DNA of 6,898 nucleotides from positions 1-6,898 of the forward strand of contig JABIZW010000041.1 of assembly GCA_018666295.1 (NCBI GenBank), read 5' to 3'. The position numbers and the translations under genes are program-made. The notes below the pieces were generated by a model. It made no database searches and had not been told where the DNA came from. It worked only from the letters and a program-made list of their open reading frames with translations. Numbering within the stretch: position 1 is the stretch's first letter; each line of letters starts with the position of its first letter. This document shows, piece by piece, positions 1 through 6,898 of the stretch. This DNA comes from Halieaceae bacterium (GTDB lineage: Bacteria; Pseudomonadota; Gammaproteobacteria; Pseudomonadales; Halieaceae).

Positions 1-135
1 GATGATTTTATGCGCGCGATGCAAGGCGACAAGAAAGTGCAGTCGGGCAGAATTCGATTCGTCTTGCTCGAGGGGCTCGGTCGGGCTTGTGTCACTGCTG
101 ACGTAGAGAAGTCCGAAATCGCAATGAGTTTGTAA
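1..135 (+). CDS. aroB: 3-dehydroquinate synthase, C-terminal fragment (5' end outside window)
   Basis: Frame 1 is open from the first base to TAA at 133-135 and gives the last 44 residues of a protein. The fragment contains DKKV (fragment residues 10-13) followed by a G-R-I-R-F-V-L-L stretch, a Gly, and a V-T pair, then a short acidic tail. This is the typical end of AroB, where the conserved DKK motif is followed by 'G.(L/I)R(L/F)VLL..(I/L)G.A.VT'. AroB is a cytosolic NAD- and metal-dependent enzyme that turns DAHP into 3-dehydroquinate, the second step of the shikimate pathway. The position upstream of gltBD-hemE matches the aroKB-...-gltBD-hemE order of Pseudomonas and supports the call. 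The catalytic centre lies outside the window, so the call rests on the tail motif plus synteny. A hairpin with a T-run 51 bases after the stop suggests transcription ends before gltB. Confidence 0.85.
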   Translation, partial: DDFMRAMQGDKKVQSGRIRFVLLEGLGRACVTADVEKSEIAMSL

Positions 136-186
136 GCCACCCGTTGCGGTATCGGTGTATTGACACGCTCAAATTGTAGAAGTGCT

Positions 187-215
187 GCCAGAAGTGTAAA
201 CTTCTCGGCCTTTTT
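187..215 (+). terminator. Probable intrinsic terminator between aroB and gltB
   Basis: The left arm GCCAGAAGT (187-195) pairs with ACTTCT (200-205) and GGC (207-209). This makes a nine-pair stem with one bulged C at 206 and a GTAA loop (196-199). The hairpin is followed, after one C, by five T residues (211-215). This is the form of a rho-independent terminator on the + strand. It lies 51 bases after the aroB stop and 57 bases before the gltB start, so it most likely ends the aroB transcript. If a gltB promoter lies upstream of it, it would act as an attenuator instead. The stem is only moderately GC-rich and the T-run is short, so termination may be partial. Confidence 0.6.
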
Positions 216-272
216 GGTTGTGCGACTCTTGGGCACACAGCCACCGGTGTTATCAAACGAGCAAGTTCAGAG

Positions 273-3200
273 ATGAAGTCATCAGGCATCGTGACGACGG
301 CCGTTGGCGCAGCAGAACCAGTGCGCGGCTTATACAATCCCGAAGAGTTTCGGGACAACTGTGGTTTTGGCATGATCGCTCATCAGCAGGGTGTGGCGAG
401 TCATAAGCTATTACAGACGGCAATTGAGTCGCTGACCTGCATGACGCACCGCGGCGGTATTGCGGCTGATGGTAAAACTGGGGACGGGTGCGGTTTGCTC
501 CTCCAAATGCCTACGTCGTTTATGCGGTCATGTGCGAGCACCCTTCTCGGGCGCGAACTGACAACTACATTTGCTGTGGGTATGGTCTTCATGTCCCGCG
601 AACCTGCAGCTCAAGATCAGGTTCGCAAGGCGTTTGACAGCGCGGCGCAGGAATTTGACTTCACGGTTGCTACGTGGCGTGTTGTTCCAACACAGCCCGA
701 TATCTGTGGCGAGATCGCCCTAGAGCAGTTGCCCCAAATCGAGCAGGTATTTCTCGAGACGGGCGACGCGAGTCTCGAAGAAGTAGCGGCAAGATTATTT
801 ATGATCAGGCGTCGGGTCGAGATCGCGATGGCGGACGATGCGGATTTCTATATTTGCAGCCTTTCAGATCGCGTCATTTCCTACAAGGGCCTGGTCATGC
901 CCGCGGATCTTGAGTACTTCTATCCAGACCTTGGCGACAATGCTTTAGAAACCGCAATTTGTGTTTTCCACCAACGGTTTTCGACGAACACACTCCCAAA
1001 ATGGCCGTTAGCGCAGCCGTTTAGGATGCTCGCCCACAACGGCGAAATCAACACCATCGAGGGAAATCGAAACTGGTCCAAGGCTCGAACACCCAAGCTT
1101 CGATCAAGACTACTGCCTGATTTGCACAGTGTGACGCCATTGGTTAATGAGTCGGGGTCTGACTCGTCGAGCCTGGACAATATGCTTGAAATACTGGTCA
1201 CCGGCGGGGTTGATTTGCCCAAAGCACTTCGGATGCTGATACCACCTGCCTGGCAAAATATTGAAGACATCGACCCAGACCTCAAAGCATTCTACCAATA
1301 CCACGCCATGCACATGGAGCCCTGGGATGGGCCCGCCGGCGTGGTACTGACCGATGGCCGGTATGCGTGTTGCGTGTTGGATCGGAATGGTCTTCGCCCG
1401 GCGCGGTGGGTCACGACGACTGATGGTTTTATAACCTTGGCCTCTGAAGTCGGTACTTACCACTACGAGCCTGAGGCTGTTGTGGCGAAAGGTCGAGTGG
1501 GGCCAGGTCAAATTCTTGTCATTGACACGACAACCGGAGAGGTACTCCACACTAAAGACATCGACGCTCAGTTAAAGACCAGCAAGCCCTACAAGCAGTG
1601 GCTTCGCCATAACGCGCGGCATATTGAGGCGTCGTATGACACGTCGGTTACGGCACCGATCGAGGGCCAAGAACTCGACGTTTATCAAAAAATGTTTCAG
1701 GTCAGCCTCGAAGAACGGGATCAGGTCCTCAAACCCCTTGCCCAGTCCGGTAACGAGGCTGTCGGTTCTATGGGAGACGATACGCCCATGGCCGTTCTCT
1801 CGTCGCGCGAACGTGCGCTTTATGATTATTTCAGACAAAAATTTGCGCAAGTCACAAACCCGCCGATCGACCCGTTACGTGAAGCGATTGTCATGTCGCT
1901 TGAAGTGGACTTGGGCGGAGAGGCGAACTTGTTTGAGGAGACCGAAGCACATGCCAGGCGAACCAGTCTGACCTCGCCGGTTTTATCGCAAGGAAAGTTT
2001 GAATCGATACTTGCGCTGCATGAGTCTGACCTGAGGGTTCAGATCATTGATGCGACTTACAATCCCGATAATATTGATCTTAAGACGGCGCTGAAAAACT
2101 TGTGTTTAGAGGCGGCCGCGCACGTTGTCGGAGGCTCAAACGTCTTAGTGGTCTCTGACCGTGCGTTTGGTGAGACGCGCCTGCCTATTCACAGCTTGCT
2201 GGCAACGGGTGCTATTCATCACCACCTCATTGAGCATGGTCTTCGCGCCGACTCTAACTTAATTGTCGAGTCCGGCAGCGCGCGAGACTCGCATCAAGTG
2301 GCGTGTTTATTAGGATTTGGCGCTACTGCCGTGTATCCCTATTTAGCGTACAGCGTCTTGACAGCGCAGCTGGCGAGCGGAGAAGTCTTAGGTGCGCCTG
2401 CAACCTGCTACAAAAATTACCGCAAAGGCATCAACAAAGGTCTTCTTAAGATCATGTCAAAGATGGGTATTTCTGCCGTGAACAGTTATCGCGGTGCCCA
2501 GCTTTTTGAGGCGGTTGGCCTCGATTCGGACGTGGTGGCTATGGCTTTTCGCGGCGTTTCATCACGAATTTCGGGAGCCGGTTTTGCGCACCTAGAGTTT
2601 GATCAGAAACAGCTGGCGCGTGCTGCACGCCTTAAGCGTAAGTCTGTGGTCGCAGGTGGGTTGCTCAAGTATGTCCACGGTGGTGAGTACCATGCTTACA
2701 ACCCGGATGTGGTGATGAGTCTGCAGCAAGCGGTGGTGACTAACGAGCCGCGCGATTACAAAACCTATGCGGATCACTGTAATGATCGACCCGTTGCTGC
2801 ACTGCGTGACTTGCTCCAGTTAAAGCCGAGCCCCGACCCGATTGCACTCGATGACGTGGAGTCTGTCGCGTCTATCCTGAAGCGGTTTGACTCCGCGGGT
2901 ATGTCCCTCGGTGCACTGTCGCCTGAGGCGCATGAGTCGCTTGCAATGGGCATGAATGCAATCGGTGCGCGATCCAACAGTGGTGAGGGTGGTGAAGATC
3001 CAGCGCGCTTCGGCACAAATCGTGTGTCGAAAATTAAGCAGATCGCCTCAGGTCGTTTTGGCGTCACACCACACTATTTAGTTAACGCTGAAGTGCTGCA
3101 AATAAAAGTTGCTCAAGGGGCTAAACCCGGTGAGGGTGGTCAGTTACCGGGGGGTAAGGTCAACGACCTCATTGCGCGCCTACGGTTCTCGGTTCCTGGC

Positions 3201-4760
3201 GTGACACTGATCTCCCCGCCGCCGCATCACGATATTTACTCAATCGAAGATCTGGCGCAGTTAATCTTCGATTTGAAAGAGGTCAACCCAACCGCATTAG
3301 TTTCGGTGAAGCTTGTGTCCGAACCGGGTGTCGGCACCATCGCAGCGGGCGTTGCGAAGGCTTATGCTGACTTGATTACTATTTCGGGCTATGACGGCGG
3401 TACCGCCGCGAGCCCGCTCACGTCGATTCGTCATGCAGGATCACCCTGGGAACTGGGGCTTGCTGAAGTGCATCAGACACTCCGTGGGAACCGTTTGCGT
3501 GGGAAAATTCGCGTGCAAGCTGACGGTGGTATGAAAACCGGATTGGATGTTGTGAAAGCCGCCATTTTGGGTGCTGAGAGCTTTGGTTTTGGAACAGCGC
3601 CGATGATTGCAATGGGTTGTAAGTACCTTCGCATCTGCCACTTAAATAACTGTGCTACGGGTGTTGCCACCCAGAACGACCAACTTCGCAAGGATCACTT
3701 TGTCGGAGACGTTGAGCGTGTGGTTAATTTCTTCCGCTTCGTAGCAGAGGAGACGCGCGAGTGGATGGCGATGTTGGGTGTCTCAAAGCTTGAGCAGTTA
3801 ATCGGACGCGTTGATTTGCTAGAGCACTTGGATGGCGTGACAGAAAAGCAGCAGTCGCTCAACCTCCACCCGATTACCTGGACTGACGAAACGGCGATTG
3901 ATCAACCACAATTCTGTGAGGTTGAGCGGAATCCGCCTTTCGATAGAGGCGAGAAAGCTGCTCTCATTCTTAATGAGGTGTTACCTGCGATTGAGGCTCA
4001 TCAGGGTGGAGAGTTTGAGTTCTCACTGACTAACTGCGATCGATCTATCGGCGCGCGGATTTCGGGAGAGATTGCAAAACGCTATGGTAATAAGGGCATG
4101 GAAGCGATGCCGGTTGTGTTAAGGCTGAGTGGAACCGCTGGACAAAGCTTTGGTGTCTGGAATGCGGGTGGGCTGCACATGTACCTTGGTGGCGACTGTA
4201 ATGATTACGTGGGTAAGGGCATGGCCGGTGGGAAACTCGTCATTTATCCACCCAAGGGGAGTCGATTCGAGAGTCGCGACGCCAGCATTATCGGCAATAC
4301 CTGCCTTTACGGTGCTACGGGCGGCCGACTATTTGCATCGGGGTGTGCGGGCGAGCGTTTCGCGGTGCGAAACTCGGGTGCGCACGCCGTGATCGAAGGC
4401 GCTGGTGATCATTGTTGTGAGTACATGACGGGTGGTTGCGTGACGGTGCTTGGTGCTACGGGCCTCAACTTTGGTGCGGGGATGACCGGTGGCTTGGCGT
4501 TTGTGCTTGATGAGCACCGTGTATTTCCAGATCATTACAACGGTGAGTTAGTTGAGATTCATCGCATCAGCGGCGAGGCTGCTGAGGCCCATCGTCACTT
4601 TCTGCGAGATAACATTGAAGAATTTGTTGCCGAGACGGGCTCTGCTTGGGGCCAAACAATTCTCGACAATTTTGAAGACTATGTCGGTAAGTTCTGGCTG
4701 GTGAAGCCTAAGGCGGCAGATTTCGATCAGTTGCTGGCTCGTTTGCGCTACACAGACTAA
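273..4760 (+). CDS. gltB: Glutamate synthase (NADPH), large (alpha) subunit precursor
   Basis: This 1495-residue protein is the alpha subunit of bacterial GOGAT: L-glutamine + 2-oxoglutarate + NADPH gives two L-glutamate, in the cytosol with GltD. Its length matches E. coli-type GltB. Domains in order: a class II (Ntn) glutaminase whose nucleophile is Cys30 in a DNCGFG motif, with MTHRGG (57-62), HNGEINT (255-261) and SDSSSLDNMLE following; a central domain with GSMGDDTP (498-505) and TNPPIDPLRE (528-537); an FMN-binding TIM-barrel synthase domain with SLGALSPEAH (from 878), GEGGEDP (904-910) and GYDGGT (about 1039-1044); the 3Fe-4S ligands Cys1116, Cys1122 and Cys1127; and a C-terminal GXGXG beta-helix with VGKGMAGG (1313-1320). 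Residues 1-29 are expected to be a cleaved propeptide. ATG 273 is the first possible start after the in-frame stop at 177-179, but its ribosome binding site is poor; GTG 291 is an alternative and gives the same mature protein. Residue 1045 is Ala (GGTAAS) where E. coli has Gly. gltD follows after 10 bases. Confidence 0.98.
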   Translation: MKSSGIVTTAVGAAEPVRGLYNPEEFRDNCGFGMIAHQQGVASHKLLQTAIESLTCMTHRGGIAADGKTGDGCGLLLQMPTSFMRSCASTLLGRELTTTFAVGMVFMSREPAAQDQVRKAFDSAAQEFDFTVATWRVVPTQPDICGEIALEQLPQIEQVFLETGDASLEEVAARLFMIRRRVEIAMADDADFYICSLSDRVISYKGLVMPADLEYFYPDLGDNALETAICVFHQRFSTNTLPKWPLAQPFRMLAHNGEINTIEGNRNWSKARTPKLRSRLLPDLHSVTPLVNESGSDSSSLDNMLEILVTGGVDLPKALRMLIPPAWQNIEDIDPDLKAFYQYHAMHMEPWDGPAGVVLTDGRYACCVLDRNGLRPARWVTTTDGFITLASEVGTYHYEPEAVVAKGRVGPGQILVIDTTTGEVLHTKDIDAQLKTSKPYKQWLRHNARHIEASYDTSVTAPIEGQELDVYQKMFQVSLEERDQVLKPLAQSGNEAVGSMGDDTPMAVLSSRERALYDYFRQKFAQVTNPPIDPLREAIVMSLEVDLGGEANLFEETEAHARRTSLTSPVLSQGKFESILALHESDLRVQIIDATYNPDNIDLKTALKNLCLEAAAHVVGGSNVLVVSDRAFGETRLPIHSLLATGAIHHHLIEHGLRADSNLIVESGSARDSHQVACLLGFGATAVYPYLAYSVLTAQLASGEVLGAPATCYKNYRKGINKGLLKIMSKMGISAVNSYRGAQLFEAVGLDSDVVAMAFRGVSSRISGAGFAHLEFDQKQLARAARLKRKSVVAGGLLKYVHGGEYHAYNPDVVMSLQQAVVTNEPRDYKTYADHCNDRPVAALRDLLQLKPSPDPIALDDVESVASILKRFDSAGMSLGALSPEAHESLAMGMNAIGARSNSGEGGEDPARFGTNRVSKIKQIASGRFGVTPHYLVNAEVLQIKVAQGAKPGEGGQLPGGKVNDLIARLRFSVPGVTLISPPPHHDIYSIEDLAQLIFDLKEVNPTALVSVKLVSEPGVGTIAAGVAKAYADLITISGYDGGTAASPLTSIRHAGSPWELGLAEVHQTLRGNRLRGKIRVQADGGMKTGLDVVKAAILGAESFGFGTAPMIAMGCKYLRICHLNNCATGVATQNDQLRKDHFVGDVERVVNFFRFVAEETREWMAMLGVSKLEQLIGRVDLLEHLDGVTEKQQSLNLHPITWTDETAIDQPQFCEVERNPPFDRGEKAALILNEVLPAIEAHQGGEFEFSLTNCDRSIGARISGEIAKRYGNKGMEAMPVVLRLSGTAGQSFGVWNAGGLHMYLGGDCNDYVGKGMAGGKLVIYPPKGSRFESRDASIIGNTCLYGATGGRLFASGCAGERFAVRNSGAHAVIEGAGDHCCEYMTGGCVTVLGATGLNFGAGMTGGLAFVLDEHRVFPDHYNGELVEIHRISGEAAEAHRHFLRDNIEEFVAETGSAWGQTILDNFEDYVGKFWLVKPKAADFDQLLARLRYTD

Positions 4761-4764
4761 GGGG
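4759..4764 (+). promoter_or_regulatory. Ribosome binding site of gltD
   Basis: The sequence AAGGGG overlaps the last two bases of the gltB TAA stop and lies six bases before the GTG at 4771. This purine-rich Shine-Dalgarno-like site supports GTG 4771 as the gltD start. Because the site touches the gltB stop codon, ribosomes finishing gltB would uncover or reuse it. That suggests translational coupling of the two subunits. Confidence 0.7.
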
Positions 4765-4770
4765 AACGAA

Positions 4771-6192
4771 GTGACGGAGCGATTAGCAAATCCATTCCAA
4801 TTTCTTGATGTTGAGCGGCGCAGCCCCGCTAAAAAGTCCATGGAAGCGCGCACGGAAGAGTTCGTCGAGATTTATGACCCTTTCACAGAAAAAATGGTGG
4901 CCGAGCAGTCGCATCGATGCCTCGATTGCGGTAACCCCTATTGCGAGTGGAAGTGCCCGGTTCACAACCTGATTCCAAATTGGTTGAAACTTCTGTCTGA
5001 GGGGCGTTTATTTGAGGCGGCCGATTTGAGTCATCAGACCAATACGTTGCCGGAAGTCTGCGGGCGTGTGTGTCCTCAGGATCGCCTCTGCGAGGGAGCC
5101 TGCACGTTACACGATGGGTTTGGTGCAGTGACCATCGGCAACGCTGAGAAATACATTACTGACACAGCACTCGCCATGGGTTGGCGCCCAAATTTATCCG
5201 ACGTGATTCCCACGGGGAAGCGGGTGGCCATTATTGGTGCAGGCCCTGCAGGTCTTGGCTGTGCTGATATTTTGGTGCGTAACGGTGTTCAGCCGGTGGT
5301 GTTCGATCGGTACCCTGAGATTGGTGGGCTATTAACCTTTGGTATCCCTCAGTTCAAACTTGAGAAGCAGGTGATGCAGCGTCGCCGCGAGGTGTTTGAA
5401 GAAATGGGTATCGAGTTCCGGCTCAATACTGAGATTGGTCTCGATATCGATGCAGACGATTTACTCGACGAGTTTGATGCCGTGTTTTTGGGCATGGGCA
5501 CTTACACGGCGATGGAAGGCGGATTTGAAGGAGAGCAGTTACCCGGTGTTTACAAGGCGCTTGATTATTTGATCGGTAACGTCAATGAGAAGATGGGTTA
5601 CTCGCAGCCTGAGGAAAATTTCATTGATTTGAAGGGTAAAACAGTGGTCGTTCTCGGCGGTGGTGACACGGCCATGGATTGTGTGCGTACCGCTGTTCGA
5701 CAACAGGCCGAGCAAGTCTTTTGTGTTTATCGACGCGACGAAGAAAATATGCCGGGTTCGCGTCGAGAAGTTCAGAATGCGCGCGAAGAGGGCGTGACTT
5801 TTCTCTTTAATCGTCAGCCCGTTGGTGTTTTGGACTATTTTGGTGAGGCGATTGGGGTCAAAGTGGTTGAAACGCGTCTTGGCGAGCCGGGTACTGATGG
5901 TCGCCGTCGGCCCGAACACGTTGCCGGCTCAGAGGCGATTATTGAAGCTGATGCCATTATTATGGCCTTTGGTTTCCAGCCCAGTCCCACCGACTGGATG
6001 GCAAATATGGACATTGCCTTGAATGATTGGAAGGGTGTCATTGCGCCAGAGCAGCAAGTATTTAAGTTTCAAACATCAAATCCCAAAGTATTCGCCGGTG
6101 GTGATATGGTACGAGGTTCTGACCTTGTGGTTACGGCTATATGGGAAGGTAGGCAAGCCGCAGAAGGTATCTTAGATTACCTCGCGGTTTAA
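4771..6192 (+). CDS. gltD: Glutamate synthase (NADPH), small (beta) subunit
   Basis: This 473-residue protein is the NADPH-oxidising partner of GltB. It takes electrons from NADPH onto FAD and passes them through iron-sulfur clusters to the FMN of the large subunit. The N-terminal part has two cysteine groups, Cys50/53/58/62 and Cys97/101/107/111, in the pattern that holds the two 4Fe-4S clusters of this family. A Rossmann FAD motif follows at 152-161 (VAIIGAGPAG). The NADPH-binding motif is at 292-301 (VVVLGGGDTA), and YRRDEENMPGS (320-330) lies in the same domain. The closing FAD motif is FAGGDMVRGSDLVVTAIWEGR (441-461). Length is normal for the proteobacterial beta subunit. The GTG start is chosen from the AAGGGG site six bases upstream and the N-terminal match to the family. 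The gene lies 10 bases after gltB and is almost certainly cotranscribed with it. Related FAD oxidoreductases share the fold, but the adjacent gltB makes the assignment secure. Confidence 0.98.
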   Translation: MTERLANPFQFLDVERRSPAKKSMEARTEEFVEIYDPFTEKMVAEQSHRCLDCGNPYCEWKCPVHNLIPNWLKLLSEGRLFEAADLSHQTNTLPEVCGRVCPQDRLCEGACTLHDGFGAVTIGNAEKYITDTALAMGWRPNLSDVIPTGKRVAIIGAGPAGLGCADILVRNGVQPVVFDRYPEIGGLLTFGIPQFKLEKQVMQRRREVFEEMGIEFRLNTEIGLDIDADDLLDEFDAVFLGMGTYTAMEGGFEGEQLPGVYKALDYLIGNVNEKMGYSQPEENFIDLKGKTVVVLGGGDTAMDCVRTAVRQQAEQVFCVYRRDEENMPGSRREVQNAREEGVTFLFNRQPVGVLDYFGEAIGVKVVETRLGEPGTDGRRRPEHVAGSEAIIEADAIIMAFGFQPSPTDWMANMDIALNDWKGVIAPEQQVFKFQTSNPKVFAGGDMVRGSDLVVTAIWEGRQAAEGILDYLAV

Positions 6193-6250
6193 TTAAAAAA
6201 AGATCAGATTGAGCTGCGCGTAGAGGCAGCCACTGGGGGATCCGGCCGCT
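6193..6250 (+). other. gltD-hemE intergenic gap
   Basis: This 58-base gap begins with an A-run (6195-6201) and has a five-base inverted repeat, GCTGC (6213-6217) and GCAGC (6226-6230), with an eight-base loop. No T-run follows, so it does not look like a terminator. I see no convincing -35/-10 pair. The gap holds the likely hemE ribosome binding site near its end and is most simply read as an intra-operon spacer. Confidence 0.5.
6235..6240 (+). promoter_or_regulatory. Likely ribosome binding site of hemE
   Basis: The purine run GGGGGA ends ten bases before ATG 6251. It is the only Shine-Dalgarno-like stretch near that start. The spacing is slightly long, so initiation may be moderate. It supports ATG 6251, which is also the first ATG, GTG or TTG after the in-frame TAG at 6221-6223. 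Confidence 0.5.
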
Positions 6251-6898
6251 ATGGCGCAACTGCAGAACGATAGATTTTTGCGCGCACTCTTGCGCGAGCC
6301 TGTAGACCGAACACCGCTTTGGATGATGAGACAGGCAGGGCGATATTTGCCGGAGTACCGCGCCACGCGCGCGCAAGCGGGTAGTTTCATGGACCTCTGT
6401 ACTCAGCCTGAACTCGCGTGTGAAGTCACTATGCAGCCGCTGCGCCGGTATGACATGGACGCCGCTATTCTATTCTCCGATATTTTAACGATTCCAGATG
6501 CTATGGGCCTTGGTCTGTACTTCACGGAAGGCGAGGGCCCGCGCTTTGAGCGGCCACTCTCTACAGAGGCCGATATTGCGGCGCTTGAGCCTAATCGGGC
6601 AAGAGACGAGTTGAGATACGTCATGGATGCCGTGTCTTTGATTCGGCGCGAACTCAACGGAAAAGTACCGTTGATCGGTTTTTCGGGCTCGCCATGGACA
6701 CTCGCGACGTACATGGTAGAAGGCGGCTCCTCGAAAGATTTTGCTAAGACCAAGTCACTGGCCTTTAATAATCCTGCGGCAATGCACCAATTGCTCGAAA
6801 AGTTAGCCGATGCTGTTGCCGTATACTTAACCACTCAGGTTGAGCAAGGTGCGCAAGCGCTTCAAATTTTTGATACCTGGGGCGGAGCTTTAAGTCAC
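6251..6898 (+). CDS. hemE: Uroporphyrinogen decarboxylase, N-terminal 216 residues (3' end outside window)
   Basis: The frame is open from ATG 6251 to the last base and covers about 60 percent of a protein that is usually near 355 residues. HemE removes the four acetate carboxyl groups of uroporphyrinogen III to give coproporphyrinogen III, a cofactor-free cytosolic step of haem synthesis. Both family signatures are present. The first is PLWMMRQAGRYLPEY (22-36), with the substrate-binding arginines Arg27 and Arg31. The second is GFSGSPWTLATYMVEGG (143-159), with Tyr154. The catalytic aspartate is expected to be Asp77 in ILFSDILTIPDAMG (73-86). The start matches the usual short N-terminus before 'NDRFLRAL'. 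The gene follows gltD by 58 bases with no terminator between, the same neighbour order as in Pseudomonas, so readthrough from gltBD is likely. A separate promoter in the gap is not evident. Nothing is broken in the visible part. Confidence 0.97.
   Translation, partial: MAQLQNDRFLRALLREPVDRTPLWMMRQAGRYLPEYRATRAQAGSFMDLCTQPELACEVTMQPLRRYDMDAAILFSDILTIPDAMGLGLYFTEGEGPRFERPLSTEADIAALEPNRARDELRYVMDAVSLIRRELNGKVPLIGFSGSPWTLATYMVEGGSSKDFAKTKSLAFNNPAAMHQLLEKLADAVAVYLTTQVEQGAQALQIFDTWGGALSH

Noticed and set aside
155..166. Small inverted repeat GTGT-ATTG-ACAC as a possible operator
   Set aside because: Four-base arms are expected by chance at this length, and the site matches no regulator motif I can name with confidence.
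160..202. Promoter formed by TTGACA (160-165), or by TTGTAG (174-179) and TAAACT (197-202)
   Set aside because: TTGACA has no fitting -10 at normal spacing. The second pair has the right 17-base spacer but matches consensus poorly and its -10 falls inside the terminator hairpin. Neither is strong enough to list.
218..406. Short + strand frame overlapping the gltB start, as a possible leader peptide
   Set aside because: It starts with TTG, has no ribosome binding site, runs far into gltB in another frame, and lacks the amino acid runs or attenuator design expected of a leader peptide.
920..1550. Two overlapping minus-strand open frames (121 and 146 codons) inside gltB
   Set aside because: They oppose the conserved glutaminase domain of gltB, have no recognisable motif, and overlap each other. 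They are shadows of the sense gene.
4311..4462. Repeated GGTGCTACGGG near 4311 and 4452, as a DNA repeat
   Set aside because: Both copies encode the G-A-T-G turns of the GXGXG beta-helix, whose protein repeat is a known feature of GltB. No mobile or regulatory repeat is needed to explain them.
6213..6230. Hairpin in the gltD-hemE gap as a terminator
   Set aside because: The stem is only five pairs with an eight-base loop and has no T-run after it on the + strand. On the - strand the T-run is 11 bases away from the stem.
6403..6834. Minus-strand open frame of 143 codons inside hemE
   Set aside because: It lies wholly opposite a well-recognised hemE reading frame, shows no family motif I recognise, and its composition is what codon bias on the sense strand produces. 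It is taken as a shadow.

Overview
The window is a conserved housekeeping segment of a gammaproteobacterial chromosome. It holds, all on the + strand, the tail of aroB (3-dehydroquinate synthase), complete gltB and gltD (large and small subunits of NADPH-dependent glutamate synthase, GOGAT), and the first 216 codons of hemE (uroporphyrinogen decarboxylase). The proteins resemble the E. coli/Pseudomonas type closely. The order aroB ... gltB-gltD-hemE is the one known from Pseudomonas and related marine Gammaproteobacteria. Base composition looks moderate (about half G+C by eye), which fits a marine gammaproteobacterium better than a high-GC Pseudomonas, but genus cannot be fixed from this window.

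Layout: 1-135 is the aroB C-terminus. 136-272 is the aroB-gltB gap, which carries a hairpin plus T-run that looks like an intrinsic terminator (187-215); no SPOR/DamX gene lies here, although one is usual at this point in relatives. 273-4760 is gltB (1495 aa). gltD (473 aa, GTG start) follows after 10 bases at 4771-6192 with a clear ribosome binding site. A 58-base gap without a terminator leads to hemE at 6251, which runs off the right edge.

How the genes work together: GltB takes ammonia from glutamine and, with reducing power passed from NADPH through GltD's FAD and iron-sulfur clusters, converts 2-oxoglutarate to glutamate. Glutamate is the main amino donor and, in Gammaproteobacteria, also the carbon source of tetrapyrroles through the C5 pathway, in which HemE acts later. 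AroB belongs to the shikimate pathway and probably to the preceding transcription unit.

I found no mobile element, CRISPR array, RNA gene or undescribed system. The long genes are intact and their key residues are in place. The only points worth a second look are the aroB-gltB junction and small family-level details.
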